From positions 1 through 64,000 of the IMG/VR virus record IMGVR_UViG_3300042542_003631: 64,000 nucleotides of DNA; one strand, written 5' to 3'. The position numbers and the translations under genes were made by a program. The stretch's first letter is position 1; every line of letters begins with the position of its first letter. Below, in pieces: positions 42,299 through 55,200 of the stretch. The notes beneath the pieces were generated by a model, which was not told the DNA's origin, ran no database searches, and worked only from the letters and a program-made list of their open reading frames with translations. The DNA comes from a virus.

Positions 42299-42640
42299 TC
42301 ATTTCTTGACGGGGCGGACCCTGGCACCCATGCCCACGCGGGACTTCTCACGCAGCTTGCCAGCAAGCTCTGACCGGGACATCTCCTTGCGGGTCTTGGG
42401 CGTCTCCGCCGACACACGCTTGGTCGGGCGGCAATACTCATTATCACCCCCAGCCCCACACGGTTTGCCGGTGCGCTGGTCCACCCACTTTTCCCGCTCC
42501 CAGCGTTTCAGCGACTCGCCCTTCGCCCCTTTGCGCACAGCGCCGCTTTCCTTGCGGCACTTGGCAATAGCTTGGCTGGCCCTCGCGGATGGGAAGATGT
42601 CATAGGCGGCCTTGGCGCGGTAGTAGCACTTGTCTTTCAT
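42299..42640 (-). CDS. DUF5872-like basic phage protein
   Basis: A 113-residue basic protein starting at ATG 42640 (MKDKCYYRAKAAYDIFPSAR). The phrases FPSARASQAIAKCRKESG, SLKRWEREKWVDQRTGKPCG and EYCRPTKRVSAETPKTRKEM match, from memory, the DUF5872-type phage proteins (S-A-Y-A-S-x-A-L-x-K-C-R-K; K-W-V-D-x-K-T-G-K-P-C-G; Y-C-R-P-S-K-R-V-S-x-K-T-P-K-T). Their role is unknown; they often accompany virion proteins. It ends the leftward operon, facing the plus-strand genes. Confidence 0.7.
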   Translation of the reverse strand: MKDKCYYRAKAAYDIFPSARASQAIAKCRKESGAVRKGAKGESLKRWEREKWVDQRTGKPCGAGGDNEYCRPTKRVSAETPKTRKEMSRSELAGKLREKSRVGMGARVRPVKK

Positions 42641-42645
42641 GGTCG

Positions 42646-43236
42646 TCAGAGGTTGCGTTCCTTCGTCACCCAGCACCACTCAGGGTAGTAGGCGGTGTCC
42701 TCCTTGTAGGACTCCAGGGGCAGCTGAACCTTGAGGTTCAGGCGGCACCCGCACTGCGCACAGTTGTGGAGGCGATCGGCCGCGTCCGGGCGGCGCCCGG
42801 CCGGGAGCACGCCATCCATGGCGATGATCTCCCCGAGCCGCTCATCGCAGGAGGCGCATCCCCCGGCCCTGACATTGCGCGGGCAGGTGGCGCACGCCTC
42901 GGCGCGGGAGTTGACAACCTCCATCGTGACCAGGTTGGCCCCGCCGAGAATCCAGTTCTTGGCCGTGGTGAAGAAGCGGCCGAGCGTCTCGAAGGTCACG
43001 CCCATCACAGGGGTGGAGGTCGTGCTCTCGCAGTAGGGAGGCTTCAATCCCATCTGCTCGCATACCGCACACTCGATCTGTTCATCCGTCATGGAGTCCC
43101 GCCCATTGCTGGACAGGAATCCCTTGACGGCGACGATCAGTTTGCGGGAACTAAAATTGGCGATGTAGCTGCCCGTGACCGGGTCGCGCCAGCGCCACTT
43201 TCCGTTGGGGGTGGGTGCGTGGTGGTTGATTTTCAT
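42646..43236 (-). CDS. Cys-rich zinc protein next to giant virion protein
   Basis: A 196-residue protein starting MKINHHAPTPNGKWRWRDPV. It has a central helix pair then a cluster of zinc-type Cys: ECAVCEQMG, EACATCPRNVRAGGCASCDE and NCAQCGCRLNLKV. This multi-knuckle arrangement recurs in phage proteins encoded beside structural genes. It overlaps the giant gene by 4 bp (ATGA), so it is probably translated with it. The role may be structural or DNA-linked; no enzyme motif is seen. Confidence 0.65.
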   Translation of the reverse strand: MKINHHAPTPNGKWRWRDPVTGSYIANFSSRKLIVAVKGFLSSNGRDSMTDEQIECAVCEQMGLKPPYCESTTSTPVMGVTFETLGRFFTTAKNWILGGANLVTMEVVNSRAEACATCPRNVRAGGCASCDERLGEIIAMDGVLPAGRRPDAADRLHNCAQCGCRLNLKVQLPLESYKEDTAYYPEWCWVTKERNL

Positions 43237-46200
43237 TTCGCTTGCCAGTGGGGGACGATCTCACGGTTGAAGATGCGCGCCTGGATGACCTCCTTCGCAT
43301 AGTTGCGGGCGGCGGTGCATTGCTCATTGAGCATTTCCTGCGCGGCCTTGCGGCCTGCCTGGCCTTCCGCTGCGAGGTCGGTCAGTTCCTTGATGAACTC
43401 AGGAGTCATGCGATCACGCATCTGCTCGCCGAACATCTTGATGGCGTCAACCTCGACCTCCGGCTCGAAGGAGTTTAGCAGCCCGCCCTCGGTGTCAATC
43501 TCGTCAGAGCCGTCCTCGTAGGTGTCGAAGCTCATCTGGCTGCCCTTGGGAGGAGACAGGAACAGACCGGCGCTGACCAGCGGGGTGATGATCGGGTCCA
43601 CGGTCGGCCCCGCCGTGGTGGGCAGGATGCGCTTGGTGGCGGGAGCATACCAGAAGTTGGTCACTGGGGTGCCCATGGTGTTGACCATGTCCTGCTGGCC
43701 AAGCTCCGCGCCGTAGATCTCGTTGGCGGGCAGCATGCTGAGGGCAGCTGCGGCGAACCCACGGGAGTCCTTGAGCGTGTATTCCCCGCCGCCGGCGAGA
43801 CCACGACCCATGGAGGTCACATCTCGCAGCAGGCGAGGGTTGGTCGCGCCGCCGATGAAGTTGGTCAGCAGCTTGCCCATGTTCCTGGCGGTCATAGCCT
43901 CGGCAAGGTCGTTGTCGCTCAGGAGTTCCCCGGCCTGCGCGAGGCCCTGCAGGGAGTTCTTGACGGTCACGGCCTTGATGAAGGCGATCGAGGCGTCAGC
44001 CAGATACTCCAGCTCCTTGATCTTCTTGGGGTCCTTGAAGCTGTTGACCATGCGCATGTCCGTGATGGACGCGAGGCCGCCGAGCAGCAGGTTGAACCCC
44101 GGGATGTCCTTCCAGGAGAGATAGAGGTCGCCGATCTTGACGGTGTAGGGAGACCAGTTCGGCTGACGGTAGCGCAGCTGGCGGTTGCGCTCAGCGTCCG
44201 GGTAGCCTTTGCCGTAGACCATGAACCAGGGCACGCGGCCCTCGTCCTCGTCGTCCATCCCAGCCCAGTAGGCGGCACCGATGGCAAGCTGCGCGACGGT
44301 AGCCACAAGGCCCTGCGACATCAGCTTCCCATATTTCAGGGAGCCAAACTCCACCCGCTCACGCTGGTAGCGGCTGTCTTCACCCAGCAGCCAGCGGGAG
44401 GGGCTCATGTTATGTGCCCGCGCAAAGGAGAGGAGCGGGAAGCTCATGGCGAGGGAGAAGTCCAGCAGGTTGCCCATGGCTCGCGGGAACGAGACGATGA
44501 TGGAGGACAGGCCCTTGGTCTTGCGCTCGATCGAGCCGAACACGCTGTCAAAGATCATGCCAGCGACGCCGGTCGGGGTGGTGCCCAGGTTGGCAAAGCG
44601 GGCCGACTCGCGGCTCGCCTCCATGAAGTCTTCCTTGTCCTTGGCCTCCATGCGGGAGGTGAGCTCCGCATAGGCCTCCGCACGCCGCTGCTCCAGCAGT
44701 TGGTAGCGGCGCGACTCCATGGCGAGATCAGGGCGCGGGCTGTTGCGGAACTGGTCACGCTCCGCGTCCAGGATCGCGTTGATCTCGCGGCTCTGCAGCT
44801 CGTCCGGGGAGAAGGACTTGCGCATGACCTCCTTGATCTTCTGGCGGTCGGCACCGCTCTTGGTCAGGGCATACTGCAGCGCCAGACGTTGACGAGCCAG
44901 GGAGGCTGGCACGGACACGGTGGCGTCAACCACGGCGCCGATGCGGCCGAGCAGCTTGTAGAAGGTGGCCGAGCTCATCAGTTGCTTGATGACCGGGATG
45001 TCCAGCGTGGGGATGTCCCGTTCGAGCACCAGCATGTTCTCAGACTGCTCCGAGGCGAAGCGGGTGCGCCCCGTCAGGGCGGCTCGCTTGATCTCCGTCC
45101 AGACCTCCTTGCGACCGAGAGGGTCGGCGATCCACCCCACGGCGCGCATCAGCGTCAGGAGGTTGCTGGCAGCCAGCGCCGGTTCCCCGGCCTTGACCGC
45201 GTAGGCGGAGGCGTTGAACCCGAGATCCATGATGGACTGGATGGTGCCGAAGCCAAAGTTGACCTCGGAGGTGCCAAAGCCGCTGAGCACTCCGGCCTTC
45301 CACATGGCGACCGGGACTCCGGCAAGGTATTCCCAGAGCATGCTGCGATCCTTGACGAGTGCCTTGGCACCGTAGGCATCCAGCAGGCTGCGGTAGGTCT
45401 CGTTGGCGATGCGGGCATTGAGGTCACGGATGGCGTCGTTGCGCTGCACGGAACCGACCGGCATGGCCGAGATGCGCTCAGCCTCGCGGTCAAGCTCTGC
45501 GGCGACCGCCGGGTCGTAGGTCGGCAGGCCGAACTCGGTGGCCATGGCGTTGTAGAACTCATCCTTGCGCAGGCCGCCGATGCGGGCGAGGCGGAGGAAC
45601 CGCTCGCTCCGGGAGTAGCGCTCTGCACCCCCGCGACCCTCATACATGGAGCGGCGCTGCGCGTAGTTCGTCAGCGTCTTCTGGATGCGGCGGTTGGCCT
45701 CGGCTTCGTAGGCGGTCTTGAACGCCTCAGCCACCTTGCGTGACTGCTCGGCGTCGAGGCCGGCGGCGTTGGAGATCATCGTGGCGAGGTGTGTGACGCT
45801 GGCCCGCTGGTCAGACAGGGAGAGGTAGACCTGCTCCCGCATGTCGAAGGACCTGCGGACGATGTCCGTGGCCATCTGCATCGGGACAATGTCAAGCTGC
45901 ATGGCTGCGATCGCTGCCTTGGCTGCCGCATACTGCTTCAGGGCTTCGGGGGTGGAGCCCTTCTTCGCTTCGAGGTGGGCGAGGAGCTTGGCCTTGCTCT
46001 GGTTGAAGGCGCGCTCCACGCTCGGGGCGTAGTCGAATGAGGCGACCATCTTGCGAATGGCGCTGTCGAGCGCTGCACGGTCGGCGGCTTCCTGCTGCGC
46101 GGGGGTAAGGGCTGGGTTCGGCGGGGCGACTTCAGCCAGCGCTGCGTTGACGCGCATGGCGATGAGGCGCTTCACCTCGTTGGAGTATTCCTCGAAGAAG

Positions 46201-49200
46201 GTCTGCTCGGGCTCACCGGCTGCGCCAGCGACCCGCTTGACCTGCGCCTGAACAGTCCCTTCCACCATGCTGAAGATGCGGTTGGCGACCCAGTCAGCCA
46301 TCCTGGCCGGGATCGGCACGCCGGTGCCACGGTCACGGAGGTCCTGCAGGAGCTTGACCGGCATGGTCTCCATGAAGTCGAACATCATCTGGACCTCGGC
46401 GGGGCTGCCACCGGCGGCCCTGGTCATGGCCTCCACGATCTTCTTGGTCAGGGGCGACTTCTTGACAACGCCGGCGGCCACATCGTCAGCCTCCTTCTGG
46501 AGGTCGGAGAACACGTCGTCAAGGTCCTTGGGCAGGCTCTTCTCCGCACTTTTGGTGGCGGCGTCACGGTAGACGGCCGTCGCGACGCGGGGGTTGAGGA
46601 CCTCGCGGGCGATGTTCGCAGCGTTGAGCATCGTGCCGGAGGTGGACGCGACGTCCTGCACATCGCGGCCAATCCTCTTGGCCACGTCTTCGTAGTCGGC
46701 AAGCATGCGGAGCCCGCCGGGGGTGGGCGCTTTGACCATGGCTTCCTGCAGGGCGAAGATGCGCCCGTTGACCGCCTGCAGCAGCACCACCTTGGCAAGG
46801 AACCGCTGGGGGTCGGTCAGGGCTAGGCGACCTTTGTCAAGGGCATACGCGAGATTAGAGAACTCCGCTGCGCCTGTGGCTCCTGCGATCGACCGGCCGA
46901 GGAGCCTGTCAATGATTTCCAGGTCAGCCTTGGCGACACCGCTGAAGTAGGTGCTCTCCTGCAGGTAGTCCTGCACACGGGCAGGCATGGCAGGCAGTGA
47001 GTTCTTCAGGGCTTCCGTGCTCTTGCGCTCGCCGGTGACTTTGCCAGGTCGGAACAGCGGCGCCGGGGCGAACCGAATGTCGGGCGACGCGGGCTGGAAC
47101 CGCTTGGAGGGAGGGATGACGTTGCCGGACTCGTCGCGGGTAATGGGGTCGGCCAGCTTGAGCTGAGCCGGATCGAGCAAAGCCACGACTGGCACAGCCG
47201 GAGGAGTCTCGACCCGCTTGGACTCATAGAACCTCACCGCTGAGTAACCTGCTCGCGCAATCGCGTCCCTCAGCTTCCCTTCATCTGCCGCAAAAGCCCG
47301 GAATAGCGGCTCTCCGCCACCCAACTGAGCCACCGGAACATCTCCCTCAGTAACATCTACCCCGGATTTTTGCAGAGCACTCGCGATGTCTTGGCGGCTC
47401 ATTCGGAAGATAGACTCTTCTCCGAGAGCCGTCAGATCGAGAGTGTTGCCTTCTTTGACGAAGAAGTCCGTCACGGCCCCATACGAAGCTGCATAGTTTC
47501 GGTTTTCAGTCAGCCAGATATAAGGGCGTCGTGCATCAGCAACAGTGAATGAGCCTCCTCCGCGAGAGTAGGACTTGTCGTAGCCAGCGGCCTTCGCGGC
47601 CGCGTCAACCATGCGCTGCAACTCCTCGCGGTTCTTCTCAGGGTCCTTGGCCAGTTCAAGGTATCGAGTGTCCTGCTCAGAGAGCGGCGACGGGGCGAAG
47701 TAGGTGCCAGTGCCGAGCTTGGACTCGTAGGCCGCGATCTCGTCGGCGGCTGCGTCAAGTTCGTCCTGCTCGTCAAGGAAGGCGTCAACCTCGTCAGCCA
47801 TGGCGGCTCCTTCCTCCCCATACTGGATGACCCGTTCCTGCTGGGACAGCTCCTCCTCGGTGAGGAGCCCGGCACCTTTGAGCACCTTCATGCTCTGGAA
47901 CACACCCACCCCGCCGAACGCCTTGCTGGAGGGCTTGACGACCACATGGGGGTAGGAGGCGATGTCAAAGATCCGGGCGAGGCTCTTCTCCATCACGGAG
48001 TCGACCTCCAGGTCGGGGAACACGATCCGGTAGATGTGGGAGAGCACGCGCTTGATGAAGCTGACAGGCCCCTTGGCCCCGGGGACCTGGGCGCCGACGG
48101 AGGCAGGGACTTTGGACAGCCACTCCACAAAGCGCGGATTGGACATCACGCCGGCGGCGAACTCGTCAAGATCGCTCAGCTGGTAGGCGAACTCTTCCGA
48201 TCCTTTCTGAGCCTTGACGGCTTGGCGCAAGGCGCTCAGTTCCCTGATCGCAGCCTCCACCTTCGGCGGCTGGCTGACGCCCTGCTCGTGCCGGAAGATC
48301 GCGAGGGTAGTCACCGCATGGGTGGCCTCGTGGACCAGCGCTTCGACGACCCACGTCTTGGACCACAGGGTGGCCTTCTTGTCGTGGGCAAACTCGTTGG
48401 AAATCTCAGGCAGGTTCAGCGCGATCGTGTGCGTGGCTGCCTCGTAGAATCCAGCCGGGCGAGCCCCGCTGCTGTCGGTCTTGCCGCCGACAAAGAACAG
48501 GAGGTTGGACAGCTTCTTGATGTCCGGGTTCTTGCTCAGCTCCTTGGCGATGGCCCGGGTGGCTGGGTTGACGCCAGGCAGGTCAGCGATGCGTGCGAGC
48601 GCGACGGCCACAGAGCTGCCGTCACCCTCCGCGAGCCCGAGGGTGTCCTTGACGAAGCCTTCGAGTTCGGTTGACGAGAGCTGCGTGGTCTCCGGCGTTT
48701 CCCCGTCAAGCACCTGGCGGCGCATATCCTCGCGGATACGGGCGACCCGCTGCGCGTCGGCGAGGACTTCGTCAATCGTCTTGCCCTGGAGATTGGCAAC
48801 CACCTGGGCCGCCTCATGCTTGGACGGCTTGGGAGCCGGGGCTGCCGGGGCGGGGGCGGCGGCCGGGGTGACAGCCTGGAGGAACTCGTCAATGTTGAGG
48901 ATCGCCCGGGTGGCGTTCACATCGCCGTAGGCGCGCCACCAGGTTGCGAACTGCCGGGCGGTCGCCTTCAGGAAAGCGGCCGTGCGGGCAAAGGTGCCTG
49001 GGGAGGCGGCGATCATGTCGAGCACGTCCTCCGAGGTGTAGCCGGTCTCGGACACCTGACGCATCATGCGGTAGTAGTCCGCGCCGAGCTGGATCATGTC
49101 GGCGGTGACGTCCTGTGAATAACCGCTGCGGCCGGTCTGGAAGTAGTCCATGAACCCAGGGTCGCCGGGGTTGAGCCCATAGACTCGCTTGATGATCCGG

Positions 49201-52200
49201 CGGCGCTGGTCGTCCGAAAGGTCGCGGGCGGTGGCCAGCAGCTCGCCGTTGCTGAACCTCTGGAGGATCGCAAGGGTTGACGCCTCCCGGTCAAGCAGGG
49301 CGTTGAGGTAGGCGGTGGTCTCGGCGGTGCTGTAGCCGCGGGCGCGGAGGCGCCCCACGAGCTCAGTCATCGCACCCCGGTTCATATAGATGGTGGTGTC
49401 CGTGCGGTCGTTGCGCACATAGAGCGGCTGCTCCGGCACGCCTGGACCAGCGTCCACCATGGCGACCTCGCGGCCGGTCTTCGTGCGGGCGGCGCGGAGG
49501 AACGGACCGAAGTCGAGTGGCTCCTTGGCGCCGCTCTCGGTCACGGTCTCGACATAGGGCTCGGCGAATGGGACCTCTTCCTCGGCGGGCTCGGCCACCG
49601 GGACCTCTTCCTCGGCGGGCTCGGCCACCGGGACCTCTTCCTCGGCGGGAGCGGCCGGCTTCGCAGCCTTCAGCGTCCGCTTCCTCTTGCGAACCTTGGG
49701 GGTGCGCTTGACGCGGCTCGTGCCCTGGGGCTCCGTTGCCGGGGCGCTGCCGAGGGCAGCATCGTCCGGCAGCAGCGCAGCATCGAGTCCAGCCACTTCC
49801 TCAGGGTCAGCAGCCGGGGAGTCATCGCCGGTGAGGCGTGCCTCCACCGTGTCGGTAGTGTCGGGGGAGTCGGCCAGTTCCACCGCCTCGTTGGCGGCCT
49901 GCTGGTGGTTGACTTCCTCGGCGCTGGCGGTGCGGCTTTTCGGGAAAGCGATTTCGGGGTTGTGGAGCACCGCCTTGATGGAGTCGAGGAACCGCTTGCC
50001 GGGGCAAGGGCTCTTCGTCATCAGATCGCCGGCGGTCATCAGCCCGGCGTGCAGGCCGGAGCCAAAGCTCATCGGCTTGCCAGTCAGGAGCTCGCCCAGA
50101 GCCAGCCAGAAGCGGCCCCATGCGGACTTGAGCTTCGGAGCTTTGACGACACCCGTCTCGTAGGACTGGAGCATGCTCGCGAACTCGGGGGAGGTCAGCA
50201 TCGCCTGCATGAAGGAAGGGGTGTCCTTCAGGGCATCAGTGAATCGGGGCTGCAGACCTTCAGGGCGGAGCTTCGCTTCCATGGCAACCGCTTCCAGGCG
50301 AAGCTCTTCGAGCTTGGCGAGGGCGGCTTGCTGGGTGGCGGTCAGCGGGGTGCCCGGGGCGGTGAGGCTGGTCACTGCGTGAGTGACCAAGCCGCGCAGC
50401 AGGGCTTCAGGGGCTCGGGGCGTGCCGTCAAGGGTAGGCGTCATGGCAGCCACGTTGAGCACCAAGTTGCCTTCGACCACGCTGACGTCGGCGGAGAGCG
50501 CCGGGTCTTCGATGATCTGCACATTGTCGATGCCGTCCAGCAGGGAGGGCTTGCCGTGGAAGACGCGGGCCAGTGACTTGAAGTAGTCGCTGGCGGCGGA
50601 GGCTTTGAGGCTCATCCGCTTCAGCGCATCGTAGAGGCTGACGCGGTCGGCGCCGTCCACCAGGCCGATCGCGGCGAGCTCGCTCCTGAACATGGAGCGT
50701 TCCTCCGCCGTGTTGACCGGCTCGGGGACAATCGCCTTGGTCGGGACCACACCGGCCTTGACCGCCTTGGTCGGCGCGGGAGAAGTCATGTCCCGGCGCT
50801 TGGCCACTCCCCTGGCTTCCGCAGCCTTGAGATCCGCGTCAACCTTGGCTTTGGCGACAGAGAGCACAGCCGCCGGAGGCGGGGCGACCTTGCTGCGGAT
50901 CGCCGCGTAGGCGCGGGTGACGCCCTCAAGGGAGTCGGCGGCGTCGCGCAGGTTGATGTCTGACAGCTGGCGGGACTCGTTCAGGGAGGAGAGCTCCGCG
51001 TTGAGCTTGGCGAGCTCCCTGCGGTTGGCCTCCTGCGTCTTCTTGTCCAGGTTGGGGTCCTTGCTCTGCGCCCTGAGTTCATCAATGCGCCCGCGGACCA
51101 CACGCTGGCGTGCCTCGATGCGGTCCATCTCGGCCTTGATGCGGGCGACGAGGGCCTTGCCGCTCTCGACGCTGGTCTGCAGTTCCGCGACCCGCTCCTG
51201 AACCCGTCGCTCAGAGGCGGCGCTAGGGGGAGCGGCACGCCCCACAACTTCCGTGGTCCGGGCGGTCGATTGCAACACGCGGCGGAGCCAGGCCCTGGCC
51301 TCCGCATGGGTGAGGTGCGTGTATCCGGCGTTGGCCGCGATGTTCTTGACGGCCTGGTCGATGATGCGGCCGGCCGTAGAGGTGTCGCCCGTGTGGACCA
51401 CGGTGAACACCTCCACGAGGTTCTTCTTGCGGATGTCCTCTTCCGAGAACATCGGCGCCCCGATCGGAGTCTTGGCGCTCCGCATGACCGCACGTCCGAG
51501 AGTCGTCATCTCCAGAAAGAAACGGGCGACATCGGGGACGCTGGCAAGGTGCTTGGCCAGGTCGTTGCTGCCAGGAGGCACCACGCCGTTGAGGACGCCG
51601 TCAAGCGCCGTGCGCTCATCCTGAGACAGGGGAGGGCCGTGCTCGAAGAGCAGGTTGCCATCAGGCCCGACCTTGAACTGGAGCCCCTGCTCAGCGGCTT
51701 CCAGAGCCCGGCGGGCCTGCAGCGGGTTGGCTCGGAGCAGCCCCAGCGAGACCGGGTCGGGGTTGCCATCATTCATCTCCTGCAGGGTGTCCTTGAGCTC
51801 GCTGACTTCATCCCCCGTGAGCGGGGTGACCGAAGCCTCATCCGTGCTGATCTGCTCGGCGAGGGCTTCGGCGTCAATCGAGGCCGCCTCCGCAGCCAGG
51901 CCGGCTGTCAGCTGGTCAGCAGTTGACAGCTCCTCGTCAATGCTGCCGGTAATCAGGGCGCGGTGGGTCCGGGCGGCGTCGTTAAACTTCCTCAGGACGT
52001 TTTTGTAGACCAGAGTCACGAAGTTCGGCAACTTGGGCAGCAGGGTTGCAGGGTCGGCATCCGGGTTGGCCAGGAGCGCCTTGCGAACCTTGACCAGCGC
52101 CTCGTTGTTGACCGCGTTCTCCATGGTCTCGACCAGGTCGCTGTCAGCCAGCCGGGGGAACTGCTCCTCCAGCGTCCTGCGCACGACGGCCTGGACATAC

Positions 52201-55200
52201 GTCATGCCGGAAGCGGGGTCAGGCCTGGTGTCCAGGCGGAGGTAGCTCGTCAGGAGGGCTCCTTCCCCGGGGGCTTCGGCGGGGGCGTGCTGGCTCACAT
52301 AGGCATCCGTGCCGATGAATGGGACGCGGGGGTCGCGCTCCTTCTGCAGGGCCATGATCTGCTTGATGAGCTGCCTCTTTTCCTCCTTCATCTCGGCGAG
52401 CGCAGTGGGGGCAAGCGGCCGCTTGCCCGAGACGGCGTCAACGAGGACATTGGTCGCTGCACGCAGGTCATCCAGGAGCTGCTCCATGGTCTTACCCGTC
52501 TTCTTGGCGACGTTCTCGCCTGCCTTCAGCATGGCCTCGACGCGGGCCTGACGCCGTGGGCTGGCTTTGTAAAGCTCATACCACTCGCCTTCCCCGGTGA
52601 CGGGGGTGTCGCCACGGGAGTAGTCATAGGCGGCGGTCACCTGGCCGGTGGCCTCGTCAATCTCAATGCCCTTGGCCAGTTTGTCGCGCAGGTCAGCAGG
52701 CACGGTGACCTTCAGCCCGGAGTTGAGCTGCTTGGCCGTCAGCACAGGGTCGTTGGTGAAGAACCCGACACGCTCGCCATTGACGGTCTTGAACGGGACT
52801 GCACCGCCAGCATTGTCAATCGCCTCCTTGGTGTCAGGCAGCGGCTTCATCCTAGGCCCATACTTCGAGCCGGTGAAGAAGCCTTCAGGCTCGCCACCCT
52901 CAGGCGGATGAGCATCAGCCCAGGCCTTGCGCACGCGGGCTTCCAGAGCTCGCGCCTCGGGGCTGCCATTCGATGGGCCGCGTTTGGTCAACGCCTTGAT
53001 CGCCGAGTTCAGCTCGGAGCTTGACGGGATGAAGCCGGTCTCAAGCATGAGCTTGATGACCCGGGACTCAGCTTCCTCCTGCTGAGTGGGGGCGGCAGGT
53101 GCCGGGGCAGGCTTGCCCCGCTTGACGAGTTTGACGGCAGGCGGAGTCGCTCCCGCAGAGAGGCGGGCGGCAAGCTCGGCGGCCTCCCGCGTGACGCGGG
53201 CGCGCTGCGCCTTAGCTTCCGCTTTGGTCAGCTTCCGGCCCGGGGCTGCTTGACCTTGACGAGTCCCTGATGGAGCTCGCGCTGGAGCTTTTTCTTCTGC
53301 GACTCGTCCAGCGGGCTGCCCTTGGACAGGAGATACGCCACTTGCTTGCGGCTCTTTTGCTTGGGTGTCATCGGCTTTGGGGGTGGGGGGTTTCGGGGCT
53401 GGGGCTGCGGGGGAGGGTGCGACGGGCTGGGTGGGGGCAGGGGCAGCCTCTGCAGCTTTGACAGTCGTGATGAATCGGTCAGCGAGGTTGCCGCGGCGTT
53501 GCGACCCGGTAAAGGTGGCAGGGTATTTCCACTCACCATCCTCGAACACCGCATCACCGGTGACGATGATGTCACCCTCACTACGGTAGACGTCAGAGGT
53601 CACAACCGAGCCCTTGCCGAGCACGTTCTTGGGTCCGGGGGCCGGAGTGGCTGCGGCGGCAGGAGCAGCGGGGAATTTAGCAGCCTTCTTCGCTTCGAGA
53701 TCGGCAATCTGCTTCTGGAGGTCAGCGTCACCCGCCTCTCCATAAGTGAACTCAGAGGCGAACTGCTTGCGGTATTCAATGTCCTTGGTCAGCTCCTCTT
53801 CGGTGGCTGTGTCAAGAGGGAGAGGGGGCGGAGGGATCGTCGCGGGCTTCTTGACAGCGGCAGGAGCGGCAGTCTCCGAGGGCTCACTTGGAGTGGCAAA
53901 TGGGTCGGCCGTCGCCTGCTCGGGTTCGGCCACAGGGACCATGGTGTCAGGGTTGGCGGAGATCGCAGCGCGCAGGCCATCAAGGCGTTGCTGCAGCTCC
54001 TCGCGCTGGGGGTCGTCAGCGGGGAGAGCGTTGAGCTGAGCCTCCACGTCGCGAGCGACCACCGTGGCTTGGGCGTAGGCGGGCTGACCTTGCAGCGCAG
54101 CCTCCGCGTCAGCCTGTGCTTGCGCGGCTTGCTGATCGAGTTCGGCCTGCGAGACCTGCTGGTTGGCCTTCTCGCGCATGGCCGCGGCCGAGGCAGGAAG
54201 ACCGGCAGCGTCAAGATTGTCGGCGGCGGCGAGCTGATCCTTGACCGCAGGGTTCTTCTTGAGTTCGCGGCGGGCCAGGTAGGCGTCCATCGTGGCGAAT
54301 GGCGCGGACATGCCAGCACCGAGCAGGCCGCCAGCGGCCGCAGCCTTCAGGGTGTCCATCACGATTTCAGAGACCGGCTTGCCCGGGTCGACCGCGATCT
54401 TGTCGATGACGCCATTGACGAACTCGTCAAGACCTTCCTCGGTGGCTTCCGAGAGGGCCTCTTTACCGAGCGACTTGCCGAGGAACACGGCCATGCCTTC
54501 CTTGGCGGCTTGCGCGGCTTTACTGACCTGGGGAGCAGCGAGCTTTTCAGCACCGGTGGCACCGAATCCAGCGGTGATCGCGCTGGTGACGAGGCCGGAA
54601 ACGATCGCACGAGCACGGGCGCCATCACGGGCGCGACGACGGGCAGCCTCGACGACTTCGGGGGTGCGCTCCGCATCGGGGATGCGGGAGAGCTCGTCCT
54701 TGAGGAACTCGTCAAAGTATTGGTTGAACGCTCCGCCAGCGCTCTGCATGCCAGCGGCGAACGACGAGGCGGCGAGACCGCCGGTCTTGGCCAGGGCCAG
54801 GCGGCGGGCTTCGATCTTGGCAGCCGCAGCACCTCCGGCCCTGAGCGCGGCGGCTGTGGCGAAGGTGCCAGCGCCGACACGGCCTGCGGTGGCGGCGGCA
54901 GCGGTGCGGCCCGCGAGCGTGCCCACCCCGCGAAGTCCAGCAACCACACCTCGACCAGCAAGGCCTGCGGGGGCGGTGGCCAGGGAGGTGACCATCATCG
55001 AGGCCGCGTCGGAGGCGTATGTTGCTCCCCCGGTTGCCTCGCTGGCGGCAGCCAGCTCGCCACTGAGTTTCCCTGTGGCTTCGGCACGGGCGACGGTCTC
55101 CTCGTCCTCCACCCCGACGAGTCGCTTGACGCCGTAGTAAGCACCGAGGGTATCGCTCATGCCCCGCAAGGCTCCGAGCTTGATCTGGGTGCCGAGATTG

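Noticed and set aside
51400-52300. Sigma-factor-like region in the giant protein (NFVTLVYKNVLRKFNDAARTHR)
   Set aside because: It resembles sigma region 2 wording only over about 20 residues, with no clear region 4 helix-turn-helix after it; too weak to call.
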